This document shows positions 53,242-63,754 of a stretch of DNA of 64,000 nucleotides, one piece after another (position 1 is the stretch's first letter; each line of letters starts with the position of its first letter). This stretch comes from Faucicola sp041855445. GTDB taxonomy: Bacteria > Pseudomonadota > Gammaproteobacteria > Pseudomonadales > Moraxellaceae. The DNA lies in assembly GCA_041855445.1 (NCBI GenBank), contig JBHAEG010000016.1, positions 1 through 64,000 of the forward strand, read 5' to 3'. Position numbers and translations under genes: made by a program. Under the pieces are notes generated by a model. It ran no database searches. It saw nothing but the letters and a program-made list of their open reading frames with translations, and was not told the DNA's origin.

Positions 53242-53802
53242 TTACCATTGCTCCGATGTTGTTCCACAGTCATGACTTTGTTGGGTGACGCTACTATCAT
53301 GCGTTTTGGCTTTGCATTGTGTGCCATTACTTATTAATAAAAATTTATGGGCATTGGCAAATTGGCTGTTTGGATTGGGTTCGGCAAACATTCGCCAGCC
53401 ATTACCTTGAATGACTTGTTGTAAATTTTTTTCACCAGATAAACTATTTCCCATGCCATCATCAAGTATGATTTTATAATGATAATTTTGTTGATGACTA
53501 TTTTCTGGTACATAAATCGTTTTATTATCGCTGTGGTCATAGCGATAGATGACTTGACCATCATTTGTGATTTGCTTTGGTGTAAAACCTTTATAAGTCA
53601 GGGCTGTCGCTCGCCAGTTATTGAGTTCAATTTCAAGCTGTTTCATACGACTTTGAACTTGGCTTTCGCTATTACGCAAAATATAGTAACGATAGGTGGG
53701 CAGGGCAACGCTGGCAAGTATAGTAATAATTAACACAACTGCCATTAACTCTATTAAAGTAAATCCTTTTTGTTTGATTTTTATCCTATCAATTATTTGC
53801 AT
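53242..53802 (-). CDS. minor type IV pilin (PilE-like)
   Basis: A 186-residue prepilin. A leader of 13 residues ends in QKG before FTLIELMAVVLIITILASVA. The helix continues through ESQVQSRMKQLEIELNNWRA. The globular part is larger than in the next gene and has a C-terminal cysteine pair (GTQCKAK and HDCGTT). It starts five bases after pilY1 ends, so it is co-transcribed. Two PilE-like pilins after pilY1 match the Acinetobacter type of cluster. Confidence 0.88.
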   Translation of the reverse strand: MQIIDRIKIKQKGFTLIELMAVVLIITILASVALPTYRYYILRNSESQVQSRMKQLEIELNNWRATALTYKGFTPKQITNDGQVIYRYDHSDNKTIYVPENSHQQNYHYKIILDDGMGNSLSGEKNLQQVIQGNGWRMFAEPNPNSQFANAHKFLLISNGTQCKAKTHDSSVTQQSHDCGTTSEQW

Positions 53803-53807
53803 GATAA

Positions 53808-56800
53808 CTACTCAACTTCATACCATGCTTTTGGCTGAAAAATAAATCGTTCATTAAAAATCAGTTCAATCGCTGAGCCATCGCCACCTTGTTGTTGAAT
53901 GTGTGGATTATGCAAATATTGAACATCATCGAGTAAACTGCGATTTTTGTTACCATCATGATGATAATTGACACGATTTTTACTTCTTTCTAATAAAGTT
54001 TGTGGATTAATTAACAACCGCTGATAAGGATTATTTTTATGACTAGCCCCAAACGCTAATTCTTGAATACCTTGCCCAGCTCGGATAAAACCGCCTGTGC
54101 CTGTTTCTGATGCCAAATGCTGACAAATACCATAAGGCATACAATATAGTTGCTGTTCTGAACCGCCAACGATTTTGGCACTACAAGGGTTTATATCATG
54201 GTAACGCATATCTGGATTATAAACTGTGGTGTATAAGACATGGTCGATTACTGCTGATTTTCCAACGCCTTTGCTAAATTTGACCTGTTGAAAACCATCA
54301 AATCGAGTGAGTGGATAATACCAACCTTGTTTACTTTTCACCATTTGTAAATCAATATTTTTATGAATTGCTGGTAATTTGACAAAATCTTTATCTTGTA
54401 AATTATTAACAGTTAAGGGAATTTTTTTATCATAAAATAAACTATCCGCTTTTGTAATATCATTATCAAAAATCGCATACAAGCGGTCGGCATATTGTGG
54501 ATTATCACGCATTTTTGATAATGGCGAACTACGGTCTCCCGAAATCACATTGACAACAGCAAATAATTGTTGATTATCTGGATTGCGATAAAAACTAACT
54601 ACAGGACGTTCATAAAATCGGTAGCTATATTGACTAGCTGTCTGATGGGCATTTTGTAAAATTTTATTCACTCTTATGGCTTGAAAAGCTTCTATCGTTT
54701 TACTTTCGGTATCAACGCTACCTGCATTGACAAAATCTGCCCGAAATACTTGCCCGCCTAAATCTGCAAAATAAATATGGTCTAATAAATTATCATTGTT
54801 GCGGTCAAGTACAGTCACGCCAGCAACAATGCTGTTTTTCATGTCTTGATGATTAATACTAGCAATTAATGACGCAGTATTATTTGCTGAAGACGCTGAC
54901 CAAATTAATTGCCCAGTTTTAGCATTTATCATATAAATAGCATTACCTTGCGTTTGTGACCGTGACTTTACATGACATGCTTGCGACCAACGATAATCGA
55001 TTGGAGCATTAACTGCAAAACTTTCATATTCATAACAATTATCATAACCACCCCCAAAAATTAACACATCAATGGGATTTTCTTTCGCATGTAGTTTGAT
55101 TTTGCCTTTGCTTGGTTTTGCCCAAATTTTTCCAATTCGATGAAAGCCATGCGTTAAATGGTTAATATAAAATAGCATTTTTGGTTGATAATAGTTGCTC
55201 AAGTCCATCGCATATAACCCCTCGCCCCCCATTCGCAAGCCACCATACACAAATACGCCTTGATTATTGCCGACTTTGACCGTAACTTTTTTATTTGCCC
55301 AATCATATTGATAATCCATACTGGCTAGCCAAGGAGCATCGATACCAAATTTTGGCAAACCTATCGCACTATGTGTCGCCCCATGAACTAACGCATTTGG
55401 CTGATTTTGCAAAGTAGTTAATGGAATTATTGCTAACGTTTCTTTTCCTGAACGATTATTTAATAAATGCAGTACACCATCGGTTGAACCAAACAAAATA
55501 TAGTCATCTCGTTGCTGGCTAATTCGTCCTATGTCATCTAATGTCGCTGAATAAGTAATCACTGTTGGCGTGGAATGAATAATCGACCCAAGTACTTTTA
55601 TTTCATGGCTTGGTTGAGATAACTGCATATTTTCCACAGCTACAGCAGGCAAATTATCAAATCCTAAAAAATTTAATAATATGCGTTTTATCGTATCGGT
55701 ATAAATAGGGTGTGTTAATTCTTTAAAACCAAAAGGTTTTCCGCTAGCATCAACCCCAATTTTTCTTAAAGTTGTATTCGTGGTATTTGCCGACAGACTA
55801 TCCTCAACAAACACTGTCCGTCCAGAGCCAAGTTGTTGAAAAGGTGAAGTTAATTGAGCGTACATGCCACCTGACCAATCATCTATTGCCTCAGGATTTA
55901 ATCGACCACTATCATCTAAAAAAACTTTTTGTTGATTATTGGCATACAGCGTTCCATTATTTAATTGATATTTTTGCAAATTCCCCGACCAAATCAGCAA
56001 ATTTTCGCTAACTTTTGCCTCGACTGTCGGTAAAAAAGCAGTCGATTGTTGATAGCCTGCCTGATAAGGGTCATCAGCAATAGCAATCGTCCCCGATGGT
56101 GCAGATGGAATACTATGATTAAGCTCATGCGTAAACTGTACCATGCTATCAATTAAATCTTCTGTAGACTGAGCAGAAAAAAATCCACCTTCACCAAAAC
56201 CACCAACATTGGGCAATTTTGGGTGAGATTTTGCCCCCCAATTACAGGCATTTTTTGCATCAATATTGTTTATCAGCTCGCAATTATAATAAGGTTTTTT
56301 TGTTGAGTTGTTATTATCACTTAAATAGCGAATGATTTTTTGTGCCTCTGGTTTTAAGTTATTTGTATGTTTATCAACATCAAACACTGAGCCAAATCCC
56401 ACTACCGCAGTTTTAATTTCTCGTCCAATTGGATTTTTTTCAGGATTGCGTAAGGCTTTGGCAAATTCGCCAATTTCTGGCATGGCATGTCCCATCATTG
56501 AGCCATTTTTTAATGTATGTGTACTAATATTAAACTGTGATGCTTTTGAACCTAAAGCAGATTTCATGATAGATAACGGGTCAAATGCGTTGTTGGGTTC
56601 ACCATCAGTTAAAAAATAGATACCTTGTCCATGACATTCACTGGCAACACTGGGTAACGGTGATTTGTATTTTATGCCCGATTTGGCTTCTTTGGTTGAT
56701 TTTAAAAATCCTCTATCTACTTTATCTCCAACGTATAAACGCCCATCAAAACCATTAATTTTTTGGGATTGATAAGTTGGTAAAATACCCGAACGTATCA

Positions 56801-57536
56801 TCGCAGAATTGGCAGGATACCAACCATACCATTTTTCACAATGATTATTTTGCCATTTCCCACAGATAACGTATTGATTATCAATAAAACGAAAAAAATA
56901 ATTTTGAGCCTGTGAGCCATAATAGGTAGTTTCGCCCATCATATAGGCGGATACTTCAGCATAAGCGTTAGCCGTTGGTGTCGCTCCGATACCTTGAAGT
57001 TGAGCAACAGCAGTTTTGATGGCTAGACGTTGGGTTTGGTCAAGAGGGCGGGCAGGCACGACAATTTTTCCACTACGATGGTCGGCAAAAGTAAATATAT
57101 TTTCACTATCGCTTTGTGATGGATATTGCCCAATTCCCATCACTATTTGACTATCTAATCTTGGGCTATCCATTAAGGTAAAAATCGCATCTTTCAATCG
57201 AGTTAAACGGTCATAATAACGTTTGCCATCACTACCTATACAATAATGTCTAGTATAATTTGGGATTGTATTAGAATTTTCACTTTTTCTATCAATAACT
57301 TGAATATTACTAGGCATATCGCCTGCATCTTGACAGCCTGCCACTAATGCTGACATACTGCCTGAAGTATCTAGCATCATCATCATTGTAATCGTACTTT
57401 GTTCGGCTGGTTGATAAATTTCTAAATCGCCAATTTGTTTACCCTTAACATCTGCCCAAACATTTACCCAAGCTATAAAGCCGATAGCAACAACAAATAA
57501 TTGAATAACTTTTAAGAATACCACCGAATACAACAT
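53808..57536 (-). CDS. pilY1: type IV pilus tip adhesin/assembly protein PilY1
   Basis: A 1242-residue secreted protein. Signal peptide about 1-28. A von Willebrand A domain begins at once, with the MIDAS metal site DTSGS at 56-60. The C-terminal third is a PilY1-type beta-propeller with a calcium-binding loop in VLDRNNDNLLDHIYFADLGG. The middle includes several Cys-containing segments. PilY1 caps the pilus, promotes adhesion and antagonises retraction. It lies in operon order after pilX (31 bases), before the two PilE-like pilins. Confidence 0.95.
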   Translation of the reverse strand: MLYSVVFLKVIQLFVVAIGFIAWVNVWADVKGKQIGDLEIYQPAEQSTITMMMMLDTSGSMSALVAGCQDAGDMPSNIQVIDRKSENSNTIPNYTRHYCIGSDGKRYYDRLTRLKDAIFTLMDSPRLDSQIVMGIGQYPSQSDSENIFTFADHRSGKIVVPARPLDQTQRLAIKTAVAQLQGIGATPTANAYAEVSAYMMGETTYYGSQAQNYFFRFIDNQYVICGKWQNNHCEKWYGWYPANSAMIRSGILPTYQSQKINGFDGRLYVGDKVDRGFLKSTKEAKSGIKYKSPLPSVASECHGQGIYFLTDGEPNNAFDPLSIMKSALGSKASQFNISTHTLKNGSMMGHAMPEIGEFAKALRNPEKNPIGREIKTAVVGFGSVFDVDKHTNNLKPEAQKIIRYLSDNNNSTKKPYYNCELINNIDAKNACNWGAKSHPKLPNVGGFGEGGFFSAQSTEDLIDSMVQFTHELNHSIPSAPSGTIAIADDPYQAGYQQSTAFLPTVEAKVSENLLIWSGNLQKYQLNNGTLYANNQQKVFLDDSGRLNPEAIDDWSGGMYAQLTSPFQQLGSGRTVFVEDSLSANTTNTTLRKIGVDASGKPFGFKELTHPIYTDTIKRILLNFLGFDNLPAVAVENMQLSQPSHEIKVLGSIIHSTPTVITYSATLDDIGRISQQRDDYILFGSTDGVLHLLNNRSGKETLAIIPLTTLQNQPNALVHGATHSAIGLPKFGIDAPWLASMDYQYDWANKKVTVKVGNNQGVFVYGGLRMGGEGLYAMDLSNYYQPKMLFYINHLTHGFHRIGKIWAKPSKGKIKLHAKENPIDVLIFGGGYDNCYEYESFAVNAPIDYRWSQACHVKSRSQTQGNAIYMINAKTGQLIWSASSANNTASLIASINHQDMKNSIVAGVTVLDRNNDNLLDHIYFADLGGQVFRADFVNAGSVDTESKTIEAFQAIRVNKILQNAHQTASQYSYRFYERPVVSFYRNPDNQQLFAVVNVISGDRSSPLSKMRDNPQYADRLYAIFDNDITKADSLFYDKKIPLTVNNLQDKDFVKLPAIHKNIDLQMVKSKQGWYYPLTRFDGFQQVKFSKGVGKSAVIDHVLYTTVYNPDMRYHDINPCSAKIVGGSEQQLYCMPYGICQHLASETGTGGFIRAGQGIQELAFGASHKNNPYQRLLINPQTLLERSKNRVNYHHDGNKNRSLLDDVQYLHNPHIQQQGGDGSAIELIFNERFIFQPKAWYEVE

Positions 57537-57567
57537 GATAGTTTCTCTGTCACACTTTTATATAATA

Positions 57568-58380
57568 CTATGATTTTTTTAGACATTCAGGATTTAATGA
57601 CTGATTTTCTGCTCCAAAATCCATACAAACTGTAGCTTGTGACTGATTGGACAGTTCAGCTTGTTGATATAACATTTTGCTGGGCGTGCCTGCCTCTTGT
57701 AAACAATTTAATAAAGGTGATTGACTTTTTACCAATATACTAGTTTGTTCAAGGCATTTTTTTGAGCCAAGTTTTGGTTCATGATAGGCAGGTAAAATTG
57801 ACGTAATGCGAATGTCAAACGGGTAAATTGTACTTGTTAGCTGATGTGTGTCTTTGCCTGTGACCATATGATTAAATGCCTGTTGTTGTTGGCGTTGGCT
57901 GGTACTAATATTTACTTGCGTTATCAGTGTTTGTCTGGCACTGGTATAGCCTGCATCTTGTTGATAATCACAAAATCCATGATTTAACCCACTCCAAAAA
58001 CCACCCGATGCCTCTTTAATACTTGTATTAGCAACTAAATATTTTTTATTACGAGGGTTAAAACAATATATGACTTCGTGTTTTTTATGGTTTTCTTCTA
58101 AAATAAAATGACCAAACACACCAGAAAAACTCATCACTTGTTGATACTCTTCACTATTGACATCACGATTTACCATCATTTCTAGTTTTTGATTAGCACT
58201 ATCAGATGATAGTAACAATATGGTATTAATTTGGTCACTGGTAGCCGTTTTTAAATCGACATTACTCTGACGAACTGCCATCACACCAGCTAACATAATC
58301 AATACTAAAAACAACAGCACAACAACTAGAACAGCCCCCCGTTGATAGTAAACACCAGTGCCACGATGTAACCTTGCCAT
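57568..58380 (-). CDS. pilX: minor pilus assembly protein PilX
   Basis: A 270-residue pilin-like protein. The N-terminus YYQRGAVLVVVLLFLVLIML is the PilX pattern: leader ending in RG, then a hydrophobic helix that lacks the usual Glu5. A long, cysteine-containing globular part follows. It is larger than P. aeruginosa PilX (about 195). Gene order and N-terminal type support the assignment; overall sequence identity in this family is low. Confidence 0.87.
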   Translation of the reverse strand: MARLHRGTGVYYQRGAVLVVVLLFLVLIMLAGVMAVRQSNVDLKTATSDQINTILLLSSDSANQKLEMMVNRDVNSEEYQQVMSFSGVFGHFILEENHKKHEVIYCFNPRNKKYLVANTSIKEASGGFWSGLNHGFCDYQQDAGYTSARQTLITQVNISTSQRQQQQAFNHMVTGKDTHQLTSTIYPFDIRITSILPAYHEPKLGSKKCLEQTSILVKSQSPLLNCLQEAGTPSKMLYQQAELSNQSQATVCMDFGAENQSLNPECLKKS

Positions 58381-58395
58381 AACATATCCCTATTT

Positions 58396-59409
58396 TTATT
58401 GCTGATGAATGCTAATTAGTCGAGCATTTCTCAAAAATGTGGTTGCTTCGTAAACTGTGCGTAAATACTTAGGTGCTAATTGAGCCGATTTTAATTGTTG
58501 GGTTTTGCCTAATAATATAAATTTTTGTTCATGCTGATGATTGACCAATGGTGTATCGCCTCGCACAATCATACCCATTTTGATTGCGATAATCATTGGT
58601 TTTTCACTAACGGCGTTATTGAATTTTTCTAAATAATCTTTACTTGGTATATAACTAATTGTCGATGATGGTTGCCCAAGATACTGAACACCTAATAACA
58701 CTTTAAATTGCTCTATCCCTGTAATAAACTCTTGTCCTGCCTGTCCAAAATTACGCTGGTCAGTACCAGCAAATACTTGTAGCGTATTTTTACCCACTTT
58801 ACCAATGGCTAATCGTCCTGCATCACAGGCTAATACCAAATCTTTTACAACAGCTTTACTACGACCACCTGTTACCTCTCGCAAAAAATAGCGTTCAATC
58901 ACAATATCATTAATTTCAATATCATTACCTTCACAATCAGTCATGACATTTTCCGTAATGTTTTGATATTGAATAGTCAGCTGGTCACTGGGAATATCCG
59001 TATTAGAAATACCTGTCCAGCCCCGTTCCCCCATCATCACATCGCCAGCACTACGCGATAAATAACCAACTTGAGCAAAACTATCCAGCTTTTCGCCTGT
59101 ATCATTGAAAGTAAATATACCTAAATTTGTACCTGTCAAGACAATGCCTCCTTGCACCGTATCACTGGTAATGTGAGAAATTGGATTACCAAGATTAGCA
59201 AGGCGTATATGATTTTCTAATTGCTGAATACCAAAAATACTCGCCTGCTGTAACTCACTAGCTGTTTTTTGTAAAGTCGTGGTTTTGACACTCATTAAAT
59301 AAATTTGTATCACCACTGCCGAAATTAATAATCCCAATATAAGAGCAATCATTATTTCAATCAGTGTAAAACCTGATTGAGATTGCAACAAAAACCAACG
59401 CTTCAACAT
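58396..59409 (-). CDS. pilW: minor pilus assembly protein PilW
   Basis: A 337-residue pilin-like protein. Leader ending SQSG before FTLIEIMIALILGLLISAVV, with Glu5 present, then a helix running through TTTLQKTASELQQAS and the PilW-typical FGIQQLENHIRLAN. A large C-terminal globular domain follows. It stands between pilV and pilX, as in other Pseudomonadales clusters. Confidence 0.92.
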   Translation of the reverse strand: MLKRWFLLQSQSGFTLIEIMIALILGLLISAVVIQIYLMSVKTTTLQKTASELQQASIFGIQQLENHIRLANLGNPISHITSDTVQGGIVLTGTNLGIFTFNDTGEKLDSFAQVGYLSRSAGDVMMGERGWTGISNTDIPSDQLTIQYQNITENVMTDCEGNDIEINDIVIERYFLREVTGGRSKAVVKDLVLACDAGRLAIGKVGKNTLQVFAGTDQRNFGQAGQEFITGIEQFKVLLGVQYLGQPSSTISYIPSKDYLEKFNNAVSEKPMIIAIKMGMIVRGDTPLVNHQHEQKFILLGKTQQLKSAQLAPKYLRTVYEATTFLRNARLISIHQQ

Positions 59410-59418
59410 GGGTACAAA

Positions 59419-59946
59419 CTAATATGCCTCCATGATAAAACATTGAGCTTGAGGATAATAATGACCATTAGATTTTTTGGCACAAGGCTGACTGGCAGGC
59501 TCATCACTAAACACAGGCTTGGTTTTACCCCAGCTTGCAATCAAACATTGACGAGGTTGGGCAGTTTCTGTTTCTGGACAAATATCAATACCAAGCTGAA
59601 TATTATTTGCCTCAGCAGATTGTTTTAAACTTAAAGCTTCTCGTATTGCTAATTGCTCTGAATTACAAAATTCTGGTTCACCTGAGGAAGTACAGCTTAA
59701 TAGATTAATTGACTGATAATTTGAAGAATTTAACGTATTTTTAAATGTTTCAACGCCTGCGATATTAACCCGCATCATCTCTGCCCCATTGCGTAAAATA
59801 GTTAAGGCTTTTGTACGAGTCATACTTTCATCGGTTGCTTTAACAGCCGTCATTTGCATACTGGTAAATCCTAAAATCGCTATTGCCAGTAGTAATAATG
59901 AAACCATCACTTCGACTAAACCGATGCCTTGTTGGGTAGTTATCAT
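59419..59946 (-). CDS. pilV: minor pilus assembly protein PilV
   Basis: A 175-residue pilin-like protein. The start is ATG 59946 (MITTQQGIGLVEVMVSLLLL); earlier in-frame starts would put 44 unlikely residues before the prepilin leader. GLVEVMVSLLLLAIAILGF is the PilV signature, with Glu5. The C-terminal part has several cysteines (PEFCNS, DICPET, RQCLIASW). It is the first gene of the minor-pilin operon. fimU/fimT, which usually comes just before, is not present; fadB diverges instead. The ribosome site is weak. Confidence 0.9.
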   Translation of the reverse strand: MITTQQGIGLVEVMVSLLLLAIAILGFTSMQMTAVKATDESMTRTKALTILRNGAEMMRVNIAGVETFKNTLNSSNYQSINLLSCTSSGEPEFCNSEQLAIREALSLKQSAEANNIQLGIDICPETETAQPRQCLIASWGKTKPVFSDEPASQPCAKKSNGHYYPQAQCFIMEAY

Positions 59947-60271
59947 GACAATACACGAGTAAAATAAAACTAACTCTTTGATTGTAATAGGGTTTTTTAT
60001 GACAAACAAGATAGAAAATCGGTGATTTTGTAGTATTTTGTATATTAAAAAATTTATATTAAATTTAATATTATACAATATTAAAAATTGTTTTTATAAA
60101 TCAATAATTTAATCAAAATCTACTGACAATTTTTATCACAAATTATACCACAAAGCAAAAAAACTGACCCACTAGTCATTTGACTTTAATCCTATTTGCC
60201 CTAAAAATAACCTAAACTAATCTACAATCTGATAACCCAACTTTCATCATAAACTCAAGGAGTTACATTTT

Positions 60272-62428
60272 ATGATATATCAAGGAAACAGCATCAGCGT
60301 ATCTGTGTTAGACGATGGAATTGTGAATTTTCACTATAATAATCAAACACAAAGCGTCAATAAATTTGACCAACCAACTTTAAAAGAATTTTCTGAAGCT
60401 GTTGCTATTTTAGAAAATAATCCAGAAGTGAAAGGCTTAATTGTCACTTCAGGCAAAAAAGTATTTATTGCAGGGGCGGATATTACAGAGTTTGTTGGAC
60501 ATTTTAAACGTGATGAAGCCGACATTCGTAGCTGGATTTTAGATATTAATCAAATATTTAATCGTTTTGAAGATTTGCCATTTCCCAAAGTTGCATTAAT
60601 TAATGGTGCTGCATTAGGTGGTGGCTGTGAAATGACTTTAGTTTGTGATTATCGCATCATGGGCGAAAAAGCGGTCATTGGCTTACCTGAAGTGAAATTA
60701 GGCATTATTCCAGGCTGGGGCGGTACGGTGCGAACACCTCGTGTTATTGGTGTTGATAATGCGTTAGAACTTATTGCAACAGGTGCGACCAAAAAACCTG
60801 CGGAGGCTTTAAAATTAGGTTTAGTTGATGCAGTGGTTGCTGATGATAATTTAATTGCTTCAGGAATAAATTTAGTTAAAAAATGTGTTGCTGGTGAGTT
60901 AGATTGGCAAGCTCGCCGTCAGGAAAAAATTAATCCAATTAAACTCAATCAGTTAGAACAAGCCATGGCATTTAACAGTGCTAAAGGTGTACTATTTGCT
61001 AAAGCAAACCCTGCTCAATATCCTGCCCCAAAAATTGCACTTGAAGCAATTGAAAAACATGCTAATTTATCACGAGATAAAGCATTAGAAATTGAAGCAT
61101 CAAGTTTTGCCAAAGTCGCCAAAACTCCTCAAGCAGAAAGCCTTGTCGGTGTGTTTTTAAATGACCAAGCTGTAAAAAAACTGGTAAAAACCCACAGTAC
61201 TAAAGCTCACGACATTAAAGAATTAGCGGTACTTGGTGCAGGCATTATGGGCGGTGGCATTGCTTTTCAATCCGCTAGTAAGGGTTTGCCAATTATCATG
61301 AAAGATATTAAGTCGTCACAACTTGAATTAGGCATGAGCGAGGCAAGCAAATTATTAGCCAAACAAGTGGAACGCAACAAAATGACCCCTACCAAAATGG
61401 GTGAAACATTAAGTCGTATCCGTCCAACCTTAAATTACGGTGATTTTAGCGAAACAGATATTGTGATTGAAGCAGTCGTTGAAAATCCAAATATCAAACT
61501 TGCTGTATTAAAAGAAGTAGAAAGCCTTGTTAAAGAAGATTGTATTTTAGCATCAAATACTTCTACAATTTCAATTAGTTATTTAGCATCAGCATTACAA
61601 CGCCCAGAAAATTTTGTTGGTATGCACTTTTTTAATCCTGTGCATCGTATGCCATTGGTTGAAGTTATTCGTGGTGAAAAATCTTCAGAACAAGCAGTTG
61701 CTACAACTGTCGCTTTGGCAGAAAAAATGGGTAAAGTGCCTGTTGTCGTGAATGACTGCCCAGGCTTTTTAGTCAATCGTGTCTTATTCCCATATTTTGG
61801 GGCTTTTGATTTATTATTAAAAGAAGGGGCTGATTTTGTTCATATTGACAAAGTCATGACAAAATTTGGCTGGCCAATGGGTCCTGCCTATTTAATGGAC
61901 GTTGTTGGTTTAGATACAGGCATACATGGTGCAGAAGTTATGGCAGAAGGTTTCCCTGACCGTATGAAACCTGATTTTAAAGGCAGTATTCAAACATTAT
62001 TTGAGGCAAATCGTCTAGGTCAAAAAAATGGAGCTGGTTTTTATCAATATGTGGCAGATAAAAAAGGTAAACCACAAAAAAATCCTGACCCAGTCACTTA
62101 TGAAATTATTCAATCAGTTGTGACAGATAATAAACAATTTGATGACCAAGAAATCATCGACCGCATGATGTTAGCGTTATGTAATGAAACAGTACGTTGT
62201 TTAGAAGATAATATTGTCGCAACACCTGCAGAGGCAGATATGGCAATGTTAATGGGCATTGGTTTCCCGCCGTTCCGTGGTGGTGTTTTCCGCTACATTG
62301 ACCAAATAGGATTAACAAAATATTTAGAGCTTTGCGATAAATATGCCTATTTAGGTAAAGCGTATGAAGCTCCACAAATGGTGCGTAATATGGTCGCAAA
62401 TAATCAGACATTTTATCCATCAGTTTAA
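60272..62428 (+). CDS. fadB: fatty-acid oxidation complex alpha subunit FadB
   Basis: A 718-residue multifunctional beta-oxidation enzyme. The N-terminal enoyl-CoA hydratase/isomerase part (about 1-190) has NGAALGGGCEMTLVCDYRI and LPEVKLGIIPGWGGT. The central NAD-binding 3-hydroxyacyl-CoA dehydrogenase part starts at about 320 with LGAGIMGGGIAFQSASKG and has HFFNPVHRMPLVEV. The C-terminal dehydrogenase domain ends with MGIGFPPFRGG. Length is normal. fadA follows 32 bases later, forming the alpha2beta2 complex. Confidence 0.97.
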   Translation: MIYQGNSISVSVLDDGIVNFHYNNQTQSVNKFDQPTLKEFSEAVAILENNPEVKGLIVTSGKKVFIAGADITEFVGHFKRDEADIRSWILDINQIFNRFEDLPFPKVALINGAALGGGCEMTLVCDYRIMGEKAVIGLPEVKLGIIPGWGGTVRTPRVIGVDNALELIATGATKKPAEALKLGLVDAVVADDNLIASGINLVKKCVAGELDWQARRQEKINPIKLNQLEQAMAFNSAKGVLFAKANPAQYPAPKIALEAIEKHANLSRDKALEIEASSFAKVAKTPQAESLVGVFLNDQAVKKLVKTHSTKAHDIKELAVLGAGIMGGGIAFQSASKGLPIIMKDIKSSQLELGMSEASKLLAKQVERNKMTPTKMGETLSRIRPTLNYGDFSETDIVIEAVVENPNIKLAVLKEVESLVKEDCILASNTSTISISYLASALQRPENFVGMHFFNPVHRMPLVEVIRGEKSSEQAVATTVALAEKMGKVPVVVNDCPGFLVNRVLFPYFGAFDLLLKEGADFVHIDKVMTKFGWPMGPAYLMDVVGLDTGIHGAEVMAEGFPDRMKPDFKGSIQTLFEANRLGQKNGAGFYQYVADKKGKPQKNPDPVTYEIIQSVVTDNKQFDDQEIIDRMMLALCNETVRCLEDNIVATPAEADMAMLMGIGFPPFRGGVFRYIDQIGLTKYLELCDKYAYLGKAYEAPQMVRNMVANNQTFYPSV

Positions 62429-62460
62429 TTAATAATTCATGAATATTTAAGGAAAATAAT

Positions 62461-63633
62461 ATGACTGTATTAAGTCCAAAAGATGTTGTCATCATTGATG
62501 GTGTGCGTACCGCTATGGGAAAATCAAAAAATGGTATGTTTCGTCATGTGCGTGCTGATAATATGTCAGCACAGTTGGTGCGTGCCTTATTAAACCGCCA
62601 TGATTTTGACCCAAGCTTAATTGAAGATGTCATTTGGGGCTGTGTTAATCAAACCCTAGAACAGGGCTGGAATATTGCTCGTAATTTAGTTTTATTGGCT
62701 GATTTACCAAAATCTGTGACAGGGCAAACCATTAATCGTTTATGTGGGTCATCAATGCAAGCCCTACATACTGCCGCCGCTCAAATTATGACCAATCAAG
62801 GTGATGTGTTTGTGATTGGTGGTGTTGAGCATATGGGGCATGTTAGCATGATGCACGGTATTGATATTAATCCAACCGCTTCAAAACATTATGCGAAAGC
62901 TTCAAATATGATGGGCTTAACTGCTGAAATGCTTGGACGTATTAATAACATTAGTCGTCAAGAACAAGATGATTTTGGCGTACAATCTCATAAACGAGCT
63001 TGGCAAGCTACCCAAGAGGGACGTTTTGCCAATGAAATCGTTGGTATTGAAGGACATGATGCTGACGGTAATTTACAATTATGTACCGTTGATGAAGTCA
63101 TTCGCCCAGATGCCAATTTAGAAGCATTTGCTAATTTAAAACCTGTGTTTGACCCAAAAAATGGCACTGTGACCGCTGGTACATCATCAGCATTATCTGA
63201 TGGTGCCTCTACAATGCTTATCATGTCTGCCCAAAAAGCCAAAGATTTAGGTTTAACCCCTCGTGCCAGAATTCGTTCAATGGCTGTTGCAGGCTGTGAC
63301 GCAGCGATTATGGGTTATGGACCTGTACCTGCCACCAAAAAAGCGTTAAAACGGGCAGGATTAACTTTAGAAGATATTCAAACCATTGAATTAAACGAAG
63401 CTTTTGCTGCTCAAGGATTAGCCGTCATGAAAGGGCTAAACATTCTTGATAAACAAGACATTATCAATGTCAATGGTGGAGCGATTGCTTTAGGACACCC
63501 ACTTGGTTGTTCTGGTGCGAGAATTACTACAACCTTGTTAAATGTGATGGAACAAAAAGATACTCAATTTGGTTTGGCGACCATGTGTATTGGTTTAGGA
63601 CAAGGGATTGCCACTATTATTGAACGTGTTTAA
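62461..63633 (+). CDS. fadA: acetyl-CoA acyltransferase FadA (3-ketoacyl-CoA thiolase)
   Basis: A 390-residue thiolase that completes each beta-oxidation cycle. The nucleophile C95 is in INRLCGSSMQALHTAA. NGGAIALGHPLGCSGAR carries the active-site His and the C-terminal MCIGLGQG carries the second Cys. Length is normal for FadA. In operon with fadB; AAGGAAA ribosome site. A hairpin terminator follows. Confidence 0.97.
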   Translation: MTVLSPKDVVIIDGVRTAMGKSKNGMFRHVRADNMSAQLVRALLNRHDFDPSLIEDVIWGCVNQTLEQGWNIARNLVLLADLPKSVTGQTINRLCGSSMQALHTAAAQIMTNQGDVFVIGGVEHMGHVSMMHGIDINPTASKHYAKASNMMGLTAEMLGRINNISRQEQDDFGVQSHKRAWQATQEGRFANEIVGIEGHDADGNLQLCTVDEVIRPDANLEAFANLKPVFDPKNGTVTAGTSSALSDGASTMLIMSAQKAKDLGLTPRARIRSMAVAGCDAAIMGYGPVPATKKALKRAGLTLEDIQTIELNEAFAAQGLAVMKGLNILDKQDIINVNGGAIALGHPLGCSGARITTTLLNVMEQKDTQFGLATMCIGLGQGIATIIERV

Positions 63634-63647
63634 TACCAATTGACTAA

Positions 63648-63679
63648 AAAAAGCCTTTAACGATGTTAAGGGCTTTTTT
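63648..63679 (+). terminator. terminator after fadBA
   Basis: AAGCCTTTAAC pairs with GTTAAGGGCTT (one wobble) across a three-base loop and is followed by a T run. Confidence 0.88.
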
Positions 63680-63754
63680 ACTCGCACTATTTCTAATGCT
63701 ATTATTTACAAATCCATATATAATAATTTAATCATTATCACTTCAAGGAAAAAA

